The notes: generated by a model not told the origin, from the sequence alone. DNA of 64,000 nt from Neobacillus ginsengisoli (GCF_030813055.1 NZ_JAUSTW010000003.1:629910-693909), one strand, 5' to 3'; shown: positions 8,484 through 17,138, counted from the stretch's first letter. Numbers and translations: made by a program.

Positions 8484-9695
8484 TTATATTGCAATATACT
8501 TCCTATTACCAGTGGATTGAGCGACCTGTTTCACAGCCTCGGCCACAGCCAGACTCACTCTCTTATCAAACGCATCCGGGATAATATAGTTTTCGTTAAG
8601 TTCTTTATTTGTCACTAGATCAGCGATGGCTCTTGCAGCTGCTAACTTCATTTCATCCGTAATATCTTGGGCTCTCACTTCCAGAGCACCTTTAAAGATA
8701 CCCGGAAAAACCAATAAATTATTGATTTGATTAGGGAAATCCGACCGTCCGGTTGCAATGATTCTTGCTCCGCCTGCTTTTGCTAGATCTGGCATTATCT
8801 CAGGAACCGGGTTCGCCAGTGCAAAAATAACACTGTCCTGATTCATGGTTTGTACCATTTCTTGTGTTAAAACATTTTCTACTGATACACCGATAAAAAC
8901 ATCTTTGTTTTTGATAATGTCTTCGAGATGGCCTACTTCATATTCCCGATTGGTGCATTCGGAAATTTCCCTTTGTGCATCATTGAGCATGATGTCTCCT
9001 TCAAAAATAGCTCCGTTGATATCACATAACACAATATGCTTGGCACCTGCAGCCAAAAGAATTCGGGCAATGGCAATTCCAGATGCGCCGGCTCCGTTGA
9101 TAACAATCTTAAGTTCACCTAACTTCTTATTAAGAACTTTAACCGAATTATACAATCCTGCTAATACAGCAACTGCTGTTCCATGCTGATCATCATGGTA
9201 AACCGGAATATCTAATTTTTCTTTTAATTGATTTTCAATATAAAAACATTCCGGTGCTTTAATATCCTCAAGATGGATTCCGCCGAACCCGGGAGCGATC
9301 AATTGTATTGTTTTAACAATTTCATCAGGGTCATAACTGTCTACACAGATAGGAAAGGCATTCACATCGCCAAATTCCTTGAGGAGCAATGCTTTGCCTT
9401 CCAGTACCGGTAAGCCAGCAACCGGACTGATATTACCTAGGCCTAAAACAGCTGTACCATTGGTTATCATGGCAATGGTTGTTCCTTTAATGGTATAAAG
9501 ATAGGCATTATTTTTATCTTTATAGATCTCTTTACAAGGTTCCGCTACCCCAGGAGTATAAATAAGGGATAAGTCTTCTTTCGTTTTCAATTCTACTTTT
9601 CTGTTAATCTCTAATTTTCCGTTATTCTCCCTATGCAGTTGTAAGGCTTTTTCTTTAATATTCATAGTGGTTTTCTTATTGAACAATACATTCAA
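8484..9695 (-). CDS. Malic enzyme family; probable CitM-type oxaloacetate decarboxylase
   Basis: Encodes 403 residues of the short bacterial malic enzyme fold. Visible catalytic segments are YTPGVAEPCKEI, LPVLEGKALLLKEFG (lysine), HLEDIKAPECF (metal ligands) and YHDDQHGTA; the NAD-binding loop is VINGAGASGIAIARI. The start is TTG 9695 behind a full AAGGAGGT; an internal ATG at 9665 has no ribosome site. It is first in the cit operon. In Lactococcus and Weissella the homologous first gene, citM, encodes a soluble oxaloacetate decarboxylase. No membrane oxaloacetate decarboxylase is present here, so the same role is likely. Plain malate decarboxylation cannot be excluded. Confidence 0.9.
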   Translation of the reverse strand: MNVLFNKKTTMNIKEKALQLHRENNGKLEINRKVELKTKEDLSLIYTPGVAEPCKEIYKDKNNAYLYTIKGTTIAMITNGTAVLGLGNISPVAGLPVLEGKALLLKEFGDVNAFPICVDSYDPDEIVKTIQLIAPGFGGIHLEDIKAPECFYIENQLKEKLDIPVYHDDQHGTAVAVLAGLYNSVKVLNKKLGELKIVINGAGASGIAIARILLAAGAKHIVLCDINGAIFEGDIMLNDAQREISECTNREYEVGHLEDIIKNKDVFIGVSVENVLTQEMVQTMNQDSVIFALANPVPEIMPDLAKAGGARIIATGRSDFPNQINNLLVFPGIFKGALEVRAQDITDEMKLAAARAIADLVTNKELNENYIIPDAFDKRVSLAVAEAVKQVAQSTGNRKYIAI

Positions 9696-9756
9696 TAATT
9701 ACCTCCTTCAAAAGTTTTTTTAAATAAAGTCCGGGTTACCCCTTCTTTATTTTTTA

Positions 9757-9771
9757 AGTATAATTTATACT
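9757..9771. promoter_or_regulatory. Palindrome AGTATAATTTATACT in the divergent cit promoter region
   Basis: Perfect 7-bp arms around a single T, midway between the malic enzyme and sensor kinase genes. AT-rich sequence around it must hold both divergent promoters. It could be a response-regulator operator; this is position-based inference. Confidence 0.4.
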
Positions 9772-9882
9772 AACGCATATAATTTAAAAGATATATATTG
9801 TAAAAATAAGCACCAAAAAGTTTATTTAAGCGAATTAAGTGCATTTTGTTCAAAGAAAAAACATCTCTTTAGGAGTCAAAAA

Positions 9883-11460
9883 ATGCGGTTACAAACGAAA
9901 TTAGCATTGTTAATATTATCTTTACTTTTATCTATCATTCTTGTGTTTAGCTTTTATTTCCAATCCTTGATTTCCAAGTCCTTAACGAACCAGCTTGGGG
10001 GTAGAGTATTAGCCATTGCCGAAACGGTGGCTTCCATACCTGAAATCAGACAAGCCTTTTCGACAAATGATCCCTCAAAAATCATTCAACCTATAGCCGA
10101 AAAAATCCGTATAGAAACCGGTGCTGAATTTGTCGTTGTTGGCAATGAGGAGAAAGTTCGCTATTCACATCCTGTCCCGGACCGTATTGGGGAATTCATG
10201 GTAGGTAAAGATAATGATGAGGCACTACGAGGAAAAAGGGTTATTTCACAGGAAAAAGGTACTCTAGGTCCATCCCTGAGAGGAATAGTCCCCGTTTATA
10301 ATCAAAATGGGCAAGTCATTGGGGTTGTAGCGGTGGGCTTTTCCCTACAAGACATTGAAAATATTACAATGAATTACCGGAATAAAATCATTTTCATCGC
10401 TGTGGGTGTTATTTTAGTTGGTATTATTGGTGCACTGCTTATCGCTCGTGGTATGAAGCGTTCAATTCTTGGATTGGAACCGAATGAAATAACCCATTTG
10501 TATCAAGAAAATAAAGCCGTTTTAGAATCGATCAAAGAAGGGATTGTGGCTGTAAATTTAGATGGAACGATTACGATGGTTAATCAGCAAGCTATAAACA
10601 TGCTCCATTTGTCGAATGAACAGAATGTTCTTGGTTCAAACATCTTAGAACAGTCACCTTACTCTCCTTTCTTAGAAATCATCCAAAAAGGAGAAGCGGT
10701 ATTTGATAGGGAATTTTTGCTAAATGATGAATTCTTCATAGCCAATTACATGCCAATAAGGAGTGAAAAGGGGAATATTACCGGTTGGGTATCAAGTTTC
10801 CGCAGCAAATCGGAACTTTATCGCCTTACCCAAGAACTTTCACAGGTTAGACAATATTCCGAAGCTTTACGTGCTCAAACACATGAGTATTCGAACAAGC
10901 TCTATATGATTTCCGGACTTATTCAGCTCGAATCGTACCAAGAAGCCATTGAGTTCATTGCCAGTGAATTTGATATTCATCAAAATTTATTGAACTTCAT
11001 TAAGCAAGAAATACCCGATATCATGATTGGCGGATTACTCATTGGTAAATTTAATCAAGCAAGTGAATTAAAAATCCATTTCGAGATCGATCGGGAAAGT
11101 AGTTTTAAAGATATCCCGGTAACGATTGAACGTGACAGTCTGACCACGATTATCGGAAATCTTATCGATAATGCGATGGAAGCAGTAATGAAACCTACAG
11201 CTAAAGCAAAAAATATAAAAATTTTCTTTTCGGATTATGAAAAGGATTTAATTATTGAAGTTGAAGATTTAGGGATTGGAATTTTACCTGAACATCAAGA
11301 TAGAATTTTTGAAAGAGGTTTTTCAACCAAAACTATGGAAAGTCACGGTATTGGCCTATTTTTAGTTCAAAAGATCATAAAGAAATTAAATGGATATATT
11401 TCATATTCACCTAACCCTGAGGGTGGGTCTATTTTCACAGTAATTATACCCAAGTCTTAG
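9883..11460 (+). CDS. CitA/DcuS-type sensor histidine kinase
   Basis: Encodes 525 residues. Transmembrane segments at about 6-29 and 169-188 enclose a periplasmic-type PASp/sCache sensor domain (VPDRIGEFMVG, VPVYNQNGQVIGVVAVGFSL). A cytoplasmic PAS domain (about 205-305) comes next, then the dimerisation helix with phospho-acceptor His334 in RAQTHEYSNKL, and a HATPase domain with NLIDNAMEAV and HGIGLFLV. This is the family of CitA, DcuS and MalK, which sense extracellular di- and tricarboxylates. Divergence from the cit operon makes citrate the likely ligand. The response regulator follows after 19 bases. ATG 9883 has GGAG 7 nt upstream. Confidence 0.92.
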   Translation: MRLQTKLALLILSLLLSIILVFSFYFQSLISKSLTNQLGGRVLAIAETVASIPEIRQAFSTNDPSKIIQPIAEKIRIETGAEFVVVGNEEKVRYSHPVPDRIGEFMVGKDNDEALRGKRVISQEKGTLGPSLRGIVPVYNQNGQVIGVVAVGFSLQDIENITMNYRNKIIFIAVGVILVGIIGALLIARGMKRSILGLEPNEITHLYQENKAVLESIKEGIVAVNLDGTITMVNQQAINMLHLSNEQNVLGSNILEQSPYSPFLEIIQKGEAVFDREFLLNDEFFIANYMPIRSEKGNITGWVSSFRSKSELYRLTQELSQVRQYSEALRAQTHEYSNKLYMISGLIQLESYQEAIEFIASEFDIHQNLLNFIKQEIPDIMIGGLLIGKFNQASELKIHFEIDRESSFKDIPVTIERDSLTTIIGNLIDNAMEAVMKPTAKAKNIKIFFSDYEKDLIIEVEDLGIGILPEHQDRIFERGFSTKTMESHGIGLFLVQKIIKKLNGYISYSPNPEGGSIFTVIIPKS

Positions 11461-11479
11461 CATAAAAGGATGATCAAAG

Positions 11480-12190
11480 GTGGCATACCCAAAAATCGAA
11501 GACCAAATTTCCGTACTAATTATAGAAGATGACGTTCGAATTGCAGAAATTAACCGGCGTTTGGTAGAAAAAGTTCCCGGTTATCATGTCATCGGTATAG
11601 CTACAGATGAACAGCAGGCGAAAGAACAGTTAGCCATTCTCCGTCCACACTTAGTGCTGCTGGATATTTATTTTCCTGATATGAACGGATTGGCTTTTCT
11701 GCAAGTGATACGCCAGTACTTTCAGGAAACGGATGTTATTATGATAACAGCATCTCGAGAGATCAATTCTGTCAAAGAAGCTCTTCGCAGCGGAGTTTTT
11801 GATTTTATTGTTAAGCCATTAGTCTTTGAACGTTTGAAAAACTCCCTTGAGAATTACCAAGAGTTTCGCAGTAGATTAAGAAAAATTCAAAATGAAAATC
11901 AACATGTAAACCAAGAAGAAATTGACAAACTAATGGAAAAAATTGGACAAAAAGAACAACTCACTCCTTATCTCCCTAAAGGAATTGATAAGATTACATT
12001 ACATAAAGTAACAGAGGTTTTAAATCAATCGGAGGAAGGTTTGAATGCAGAAAGACTTGCAAAGAAAATTGGGATTAGTCGTCCAACCGCCCGCCGATAT
12101 TTAGAGTACCTTGTAGCAAAAGAACAAATCAGCGCGGACTTGTCCTATGGAGATGTTGGACGGCCCGAGAGAATTTATTTAAAAAAATAA
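11480..12190 (+). CDS. CitB/DcuR-type response regulator
   Basis: Encodes 236 residues. The receiver domain (about 10-125) has acidic pair EDD near 17-18, phospho-acceptor Asp62 in LLDIYFPD, Thr in MITAS and Lys in IVKPL. The C-terminal helix-turn-helix reads LAKKIGISRPTARRYLEYL, typical of the CitB/DcuR/MalR group. It starts at GTG 11480, 9 nt after AAAGGA; an ATG at 11470 is out of frame. It is co-transcribed with the kinase and closed by a strong terminator at 12368. Likely targets are the divergent cit operon and the downstream carrier gene. Confidence 0.92.
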   Translation: MAYPKIEDQISVLIIEDDVRIAEINRRLVEKVPGYHVIGIATDEQQAKEQLAILRPHLVLLDIYFPDMNGLAFLQVIRQYFQETDVIMITASREINSVKEALRSGVFDFIVKPLVFERLKNSLENYQEFRSRLRKIQNENQHVNQEEIDKLMEKIGQKEQLTPYLPKGIDKITLHKVTEVLNQSEEGLNAERLAKKIGISRPTARRYLEYLVAKEQISADLSYGDVGRPERIYLKK

Positions 12191-12197
12191 TCATATG

Positions 12198-12333
12198 TTT
12201 GAGAAAAGCGGAAGCGCCTTGCTCAGGGGCGACAGGCATAAGACGAGCCGGCTTGAAGGTTGCTTTTTAACCTTCAGGACGGATTGGCTTATGACCCCGA
12301 GCCCCTAGGCGCTGGAGCTGGACAATTCTCAAA
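12198..12333. repeat. Large imperfect inverted repeat (Bacillus-type intergenic element)
   Basis: Outer arms TTTGAGAA (12198-12205) and TTCTCAAA (12326-12333) enclose nested pairs: GCGCC..AGGGGC with GCCCCTAGGCGC, CATAAG with CTTATG, and GAAGGT with ACCTTC. The whole 136 bases can fold into one long structure and is more GC-rich than its neighbours. Elements of this shape recur in Bacillus genomes; no coding content. Confidence 0.75.
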
Positions 12334-12367
12334 GTTAAAATTTATACATTCTTATCTTTTTAAAAGA

Positions 12368-12404
12368 GGGTGTCCCAAAAGAACTTTTGGGACACCCTTT
12401 TTTT
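12368..12404 (+). terminator. Terminator after the two-component genes
   Basis: Perfect 14-bp stem GGGTGTCCCAAAAG (12368-12381) / CTTTTGGGACACCC (12384-12397) with a 2-base loop, followed by seven T. It separates the kinase/regulator transcript from the carrier gene, which therefore needs its own promoter. Confidence 0.92.
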
Positions 12405-12425
12405 GCGCTTTTTAATAGATTGCCG

Positions 12426-12503
12426 TGAACAAAATGTTCAAAATATACAAAAATAATCTTTTTAACTCTTATTTTTATAATATTCATTTTTTTAACCTTT
12501 ATT
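12426..12503 (+). promoter_or_regulatory. Candidate response-regulator sites upstream of the citrate carrier
   Basis: The palindrome TGAACAAAATGTTCA (12426-12440) is followed by two direct repeats of TTTTTAACYYTTATT at 12459-12473 and 12489-12503. The repeats are exactly 30 bp apart, about three helical turns, so both would face the same side of the DNA. CitB-type regulators often bind AT-rich direct repeats. Assignment to the neighbouring regulator is inference. Confidence 0.5.
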
Positions 12504-12582
12504 GCTATTTTAATACTAGTTTAATAATTTTATAAAAAAATGAGAAAGGAGTAGGACGTTAATTCTATTTTTTGGCATTGAC

Positions 12583-12596
12583 TGTAAACGGTTTCA
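12583..12596 (+). promoter_or_regulatory. cre site for CcpA
   Basis: TGTAAACGGTTTCA matches the Bacillus cre consensus TGWAANCGNTNWCA at every position. It lies 77 bases before the carrier start codon, downstream of the putative activator repeats. This placement predicts carbon catabolite repression of citrate uptake. Confidence 0.85.
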
Positions 12597-12672
12597 ATTA
12601 AAACTCGACTCTAAGAAGATCAAATCTACCATTAGCATTTATTCTATTAATTAAATCTTAGGAGGAACACGA

Positions 12673-14028
12673 ATGGGACTAAGAAAAGAACTACCAGCAG
12701 TAGTAGAGACTGAATTCTCTGCAAAAACAAGTCTTATAAACGTTAATATGTATGGTTTGCCTTTATGGGCATGGTTTGCCGGTTTAGTCGTCGTAGCTTT
12801 TGGGACAATGACGAAATCCCTTCCTGTAAATTTTGCCGGAAGTATTCTACTTCTATTTACCGTTGGATTTTTCTTTGGAAAAGTTGGCGACACACTTCCA
12901 ATCTGGAAGGATTATCTTGGCGGTGGTTCCCTGCTTGCCTTCCTAGGCGCTTCTTTTTTAGTATCACAAGGTATTATTTCTAAAGAAGCAGCCACTGGGG
13001 TAAAGACACTTTTCGATGATATAGGTATGCTGGACTTTTTTATTGCTGTTATTATCACAAGTTCCATTCTTTCAATTAATAGAAAGTTTTTAGCAAAGGC
13101 AATCGGCGGATTTATCCCCTTGGTTCTCGTTGGTACTGCTTTTGCTTTTATCATGGCAATTGTAGCTGGGTTTATTGTTGGCGTTCCTTATAAGGAAGTC
13201 TTAATGAATTATGCTCTTCCAATCATGGGCGGGGGCAATGGCGCCGGTGCCATTCCAATGAGTCAAATCTGGGGGCAAGTTACTCACAAGGATCCTAAAA
13301 TCTGGTATTCTTCTGCAATTGCAATCTTAACAATTGGTAACGTTTTCGCTATTATCATAGGGGCTCTTTTAAATGGGATCGGAAAGAAAATGCCGAAATT
13401 GACGGGAAATGGAGAATTAATTAAAGGAGAAGTTACTGAAAAAGCGAAGGAAGGAAAAGCGAAAAATACTGCTACTATGGAAGACGCAGCTTTTGGTTTA
13501 TTTGTTGCTATTGGCTTCTATGGTCTAGCAAATTTAATTGGAGTTGGGTTACTTCCAAAAATCGGTCCTTTCTCTATTCACCCTTATGCATATATGGTTG
13601 TTCTATTAATCGTGGCTAACGCACTGGACGTAATTCCAGCACGTGCAAAAGCCGGTTTAAAAAAGGTTAATGAATTTATGATGGGTAAACTTTTATTCGT
13701 CTTTTTAGCAGGAGTCGGTATCACTTATACCGATTTTAATGGACTAGTCCATGCACTTACTATTCAAACTGCTGTTATTTCTTTATTTACAGTTCTTGGT
13801 GCTGTTATCGGATGTTGGTTCTTTGCCAAAGTTGTCGGCTTCTATGAAATTGAGGCGGCCATTGCCGGTGGTCTATGTCACGTTAATCGCGGCGGCTCCG
13901 GTGACCTTGAAGTATTAGGTGCTTCGAATAGACTTATCTTAATGTCCTATGCTCAGCTGGCTACCCGTCTTGGAGGGGCTCTCATACTAGTTCTTGCAAG
14001 CGTTATCTTCGGCATGTGGGCTAGGTAA
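12673..14028 (+). CDS. 2-hydroxycarboxylate transporter (CitS/MaeN/CimH family), probable citrate carrier
   Basis: Encodes 451 residues, a membrane protein with about eleven hydrophobic segments. The two re-entrant loop motifs that define the 2-HCT family are present: GGGNGAGAIPMS (186-197) and CHVNRGGSGD (402-411). ALDVIPARAKAGLKKVNEF is also family-typical. Length equals CitS of Klebsiella and CimH of Bacillus subtilis. Members carry citrate, malate or both, by sodium or proton symport or by exchange. Linkage to citrate lyase makes citrate the best guess. ATG 12673 has TAGGAGG 7 nt upstream. The gene has its own leader, cre box and terminator. Confidence 0.92.
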   Translation: MGLRKELPAVVETEFSAKTSLINVNMYGLPLWAWFAGLVVVAFGTMTKSLPVNFAGSILLLFTVGFFFGKVGDTLPIWKDYLGGGSLLAFLGASFLVSQGIISKEAATGVKTLFDDIGMLDFFIAVIITSSILSINRKFLAKAIGGFIPLVLVGTAFAFIMAIVAGFIVGVPYKEVLMNYALPIMGGGNGAGAIPMSQIWGQVTHKDPKIWYSSAIAILTIGNVFAIIIGALLNGIGKKMPKLTGNGELIKGEVTEKAKEGKAKNTATMEDAAFGLFVAIGFYGLANLIGVGLLPKIGPFSIHPYAYMVVLLIVANALDVIPARAKAGLKKVNEFMMGKLLFVFLAGVGITYTDFNGLVHALTIQTAVISLFTVLGAVIGCWFFAKVVGFYEIEAAIAGGLCHVNRGGSGDLEVLGASNRLILMSYAQLATRLGGALILVLASVIFGMWAR

Positions 14029-14043
14029 ATAGGTTAAATAAGC

Positions 14044-14083
14044 AACAAGGCTGAGAGTTTTACCCTTCACAGCCTTGTTTTTT
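14044..14083 (+). terminator. Terminator of the citrate carrier gene
   Basis: Stem AACAAGGCTG (14044-14053) / CAGCCTTGTT (14070-14079) followed by a T-run. Confidence 0.85.
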
Positions 14084-14175
14084 AATGGATTAGAGTGCCA
14101 TTTTGCAAGAGTGATTACTATCTTTAACCATGGAATTTACTAAATTAAATAAGTGAAAAAGGGATGATTTTTTAA

Positions 14176-14337
14176 ATGTGGGTTATCACTGTCTTTTCAA
14201 ATGGAGAAAGTATAAGAATGTTTGAGTTTAACACGGAAAAAGAAGCAAGAGCATCTTTCAAGAATATTCAGGGTTATAAGATTCTTACTGAGATGGTTTA
14301 CTATAATGATCCATGTTCATCTTTAGTAGCTATTTAA
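14176..14337 (+). CDS. Small hypothetical protein, 53 residues
   Basis: An ATG with AAGGGATG about 10 nt upstream opens a 53-codon frame, MWVITVFSNGESIRMFEF at the start and GYKILTEMVYYNDP near the end. Alternation of hydrophobic and charged residues suggests a compact beta-alpha-beta fold. It resembles short uncharacterised proteins I associate with the Bacillus group, but I cannot name a family. It is isolated between the carrier terminator and psiE. Confidence 0.6.
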   Translation: MWVITVFSNGESIRMFEFNTEKEARASFKNIQGYKILTEMVYYNDPCSSLVAI

Positions 14338-14481
14338 ATTTTAGTGTGATACTTATAGATTTATAAAAGTTTACCAGTAAGTCAATTGACCCGATGTGAT
14401 TACTTTCACTTTGGGTCAATTGACTTATTTCTATTTCAATGGATGGTTTTCCCTAGTATATGATATTGTGACAAGCAAATA

Positions 14482-14925
14482 TTATTTTTTATTCATCCAG
14501 GTACTATCGGGTCTTTCACGAGGAGTTAAATTGATAATGAAATACCCAATTATTAGGATTAAGATAATAATCGCATAAAATAATGAATTTTCAGGGTGAT
14601 CGTGATCAACAATAATTATTCTTATCATTGCCGTTATCCCAATATATATAAAATATCTAATAGGGAAGTGATATTCTTCTTTAAAGTATTTAACAATCAT
14701 AGAAATAAACTCAAAATATAAAAAGAAGATAAGTATATTGGCAAGAAAAAGTTTAAAGTCATTGTTGCCTCCTCCTATCAAAATCTGAATGAAAATGATT
14801 AATTCCTTAACTAGTAAAATAGATAAAATTATACCTAGAAAAACGAGGGATATATTCAAAAATAGTTGGAGAATCTTTGGGATATAACATAAGATAATAG
14901 AAAAATTCTGTTTTATCTTAACCAT
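14482..14925 (-). CDS. psiE: PsiE family membrane protein
   Basis: Encodes 147 residues with four hydrophobic helices. The stretch YFEFISMIVKYF, then HFPIRYFIYIGITAMIRII and VDHDHP, is characteristic of PsiE, a phosphate-starvation-inducible membrane protein of unknown activity. ATG 14925 lies 6 nt after AGAGGAAG; an in-frame extension to 15027 would run through the upstream terminator and is rejected. The gene lies directly downstream of a SAM-I riboswitch and its terminator on the same strand, so expression should rise when S-adenosylmethionine is low. That link is unusual for this family. Confidence 0.85.
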   Translation of the reverse strand: MVKIKQNFSIILCYIPKILQLFLNISLVFLGIILSILLVKELIIFIQILIGGGNNDFKLFLANILIFFLYFEFISMIVKYFKEEYHFPIRYFIYIGITAMIRIIIVDHDHPENSLFYAIIILILIIGYFIINLTPRERPDSTWMNKK

Positions 14926-15010
14926 GCAAATCTTCCTCTCACTTTTAAAATATAACTCAACTTTAATTATTCTTAGAAATACTGGATTACCTTCTTTCTC
15001 TTCCTTAAAG

Positions 15011-15045
15011 AAAAAGCAAAAATGCACTCTTAAAAAGAGTGCATT
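15011..15045 (-). terminator. Riboswitch-controlled terminator before psiE
   Basis: On the minus strand AATGCACTCTT pairs with AAGAGTGCATT (15021-15045), followed by TTTGCTTTTT. The sequence AAGAGTG at the 3' side of riboswitch helix P1 could compete with this stem, the usual S-box transcription attenuation layout. Confidence 0.85.
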
Positions 15046-15063
15046 ACTGACAAATAAAACCTA

Positions 15064-15171
15064 CACTCTTATCGATCAAGGCATCATCACCAGCAGGAGT
15101 TAGCACAGTATCTTTGCAGACCTGTTGCTGAGGTTTCATCGGGCCAGTCTATTCACCTCTCCGGATAAGAA
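15064..15171 (-). ncRNA. SAM-I (S-box) riboswitch
   Basis: Read on the minus strand: P1 CTTATC, then GGAGAGGTGAATAGACTGG, CCCGATGAAACCTCAGCAAC, GTGCTAACTCC and closing GATAAG. These are the conserved S-box blocks in the right order and spacing. Binding of SAM should favour the terminator at 15011-15045. The first gene downstream is psiE, about 85 bases past the terminator; no methionine gene intervenes. Confidence 0.93.
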
Positions 15172-15184
15172 ATATTTTTTTATA

Positions 15185-15213
15185 ACTTTAACAACCGACA
15201 AAAATAATGTCAA
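15185..15213 (-). promoter_or_regulatory. Promoter of the riboswitch transcript
   Basis: Minus-strand TTGACA (15213-15208) and TAAAGT (15190-15185) are separated by 17 bases, just upstream of the riboswitch P1 helix. A sigma-A type promoter. Confidence 0.65.
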
Positions 15214-15229
15214 GATAATTCTGTCTTTT

Positions 15230-15525
15230 TAAAAACACTACATCCCTACACCCATAAGCTTTAAGAGTAGATTATGTGAAATTGTTCAAGTGTAATTAAC
15301 GGGTCTCTTATGTTCAGAATTAAATGTGAGAAAAGACCTATAAATCAATTAGGCTAATTGGCCGATAATAGTGGTATAAACCATAAATCGTACGATAAAG
15401 GCAAAATCATTGAAAAATGGTGACGCAAAACTATAGGGGCTAAAATCATGTAAGGGTGATTATGCTCGCCAGTTTCCGAATACGGTCTCTTACGATTTAT
15501 GAAAAATTTGGAGGAGACATACATT
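15230..15525. other. Intergenic, nothing recognised
   Basis: AT-rich sequence between the psiE riboswitch promoter and the small ORF at 15526. I see no convincing coding frame, repeat or structured RNA here. Confidence 0.5.
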
Positions 15526-15687
15526 ATGGAGATCAAAGGGAATATTACAAAAATTAGAATTAAATGGCATACGTTAAGACGAAACTATTTTGAACTATTA
15601 CTTGATAGCTGTCTGGATTCAATTGTTAAAACAAAATTGAAACAAAAAATTACCTACCATACCACTAGATTAATTGATCTGATTTAA
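15526..15687 (+). CDS. Small basic hypothetical protein, 53 residues
   Basis: The frame begins MEIKGNITKIRIKW and ends YHTTRLIDLI; about a quarter of residues are lysine or arginine. The ATG at 15526 has GGAGGAGA about 8 nt upstream. An earlier ATG at 15499 lacks a ribosome site. A compact terminator follows 4 bases after the stop, which supports a real transcript. No family recognised. Confidence 0.6.
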   Translation: MEIKGNITKIRIKWHTLRRNYFELLLDSCLDSIVKTKLKQKITYHTTRLIDLI

Positions 15688-15691
15688 TCGG

Positions 15692-15713
15692 GCACCTTTC
15701 GAGGTGCTTTTTC
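15692..15713 (+). terminator. Terminator of the small ORF
   Basis: GCACCT TTCG AGGTGC followed by TTTTTCT. Tetraloop hairpin. Confidence 0.85.
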
Positions 15714-15748
15714 TATTCCTTAAAACACTATATGTTTTTGGGTATTAT

Positions 15749-15790
15749 AATAGCTTGGCAATTGGTGCCAAGCTATTTCTTCTTTTTTTA
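15749..15790 (+). terminator. Terminator-like hairpin
   Basis: AATAGCTTGGCA (15749-15760) pairs with TGCCAAGCTATT (15766-15777), then a T-rich run. A fragment of the same unit, AATAGCTTGGCGATTTG, occurs near 31439, so it belongs to a dispersed hairpin family. Confidence 0.65.
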
Positions 15791-15910
15791 ATTATTCATT
15801 TCTCCTTCAGCTAACACATCCGTTGAAGAAAAGTCCTTCTTTATAAATGTGGCATTGAAATAAAGTTTAATCAAAGATATCTCACAAACCTGTATTTATG
15901 TTAAATAAAG

Positions 15911-15952
15911 AAGAATCCATTTTGAATATAAGATTAATCAAAATGGATTCTT
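15911..15952. terminator. Dispersed hairpin AAGAATCCATTTTGA
   Basis: AAGAATCCATTTTGA (15911-15925) is inverted at 15938-15952. A close relative with a long T-run follows the ABC-F gene at 29519-29559. Here it could act in both directions between convergent genes. Confidence 0.6.
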
Positions 15953-16158
15953 ATCTAGCAGTATTAAGCTTAGGTTTTATAAAAAAGTTTAATCATTTTC
16001 TACCTGGGGTGCTCCACAATCGCGCCCGATTCTGGAATAAAAACCTATATATTCTCTCAACTAATATCAAGAAATAAACAACAATATGGCTTCTTCTTGT
16101 TAAGCAGTTAAACGATAAAATTCAACTAATGATTCAAAATTCTCTATTAGGATTATTA

Positions 16159-17031
16159 TTACTTTTTTAAAATCGGTATCCATATTTCGCTTTTGAAAGT
16201 TGGTGAGGTTACATCTTTATCTTCATTCCACAGGATTTCCGGACCTCCTATTTGTTCATAATTTGAGGATGGAAACCATTCTGAATAAATGCGTCCCCAT
16301 ACATCTTGAAGCGTATCTGGAAATGGTCCGATTGCTTCGAAAACAGCCCATGTTGAGGCAGGAACTTCAAGCTGTGAAAGGTTATTTGGATACTCGTTCG
16401 TTGTGGCTACGCCAATATAGTGATCAAGCTCTCCTTTTTCCTCCATCCTACCTTCAGAAAAGTTCGTGGAGGCACTAATCAGTCCCAAAGGCGCGACATT
16501 AGAAAGGTTTTTAAGTTTATTTATTGCTTCACCATCTAAACTTTCCCACATAGAGGCAATTTCCGGATTAACCCCGTTGAAAATAATAGGAACTCTTTTC
16601 TTAATACCAACGATGCGAAATGCCTCTTTTTCTTCAATACGATAGTTCATTTCACTTCCTCCTTTGATTGATAACTGGAAGGTCATTCGTGGGTAAGCTT
16701 TAAGTGAATGGCCATTATTTCTGGCTTCTGACGGTGTTATGCCATGCAAATTTTGAAAAGCTCGTGCAAAAGAATCTGGTGAGTTATACCCGTATTTTAT
16801 TGCAATGTCAATGACCTTTACGCTGCTATCTTTAAGCTCAAACACTGCAAGAGTTAGCCGTCTGCGACGGATGTATTCCGATAGTGAAATACCTGCAAGG
16901 AAGGAAAACATCCTTTTAAAATGATATTCGGAGCAGAAAGCAATCCTAGCTACTTCTTTAAAGTCAATATCATTAGTAAGATTTTCTTCAATATACTTTA
17001 ATGCTCCATTCATGTTTTTAAGCAAATCCAT
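16159..17031 (-). CDS. AraC-family regulator with GyrI-like effector domain
   Basis: Encodes 290 residues. Two helix-turn-helix units fill about 8-105 ([20 protein letters not shown] and [18 protein letters not shown]), the AraC/XylS DNA-binding domain placed at the N-terminus. Residues 125-290 form a GyrI-like small-molecule binding domain ending in a WIPI strand. This architecture is shared with Rob/BltR-type regulators that respond to drugs or lipophilic compounds. ATG 17031 has AGGAGGT 7 nt upstream. No obvious target gene is adjacent; the aldo-keto reductase upstream is on the same strand but separated by 300 bases. Confidence 0.88.
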   Translation of the reverse strand: MDLLKNMNGALKYIEENLTNDIDFKEVARIAFCSEYHFKRMFSFLAGISLSEYIRRRRLTLAVFELKDSSVKVIDIAIKYGYNSPDSFARAFQNLHGITPSEARNNGHSLKAYPRMTFQLSIKGGSEMNYRIEEKEAFRIVGIKKRVPIIFNGVNPEIASMWESLDGEAINKLKNLSNVAPLGLISASTNFSEGRMEEKGELDHYIGVATTNEYPNNLSQLEVPASTWAVFEAIGPFPDTLQDVWGRIYSEWFPSSNYEQIGGPEILWNEDKDVTSPTFKSEIWIPILKK

Positions 17032-17138
17032 TTATGTGACCTCCTTTATCAAAAGAATAGCAGGAGTTGAATGTATCCACCCGACATTTCGTGCACAATT
17101 ATGTAGGGTTAACTCATAAGTAATAAAGCATGTTATTC

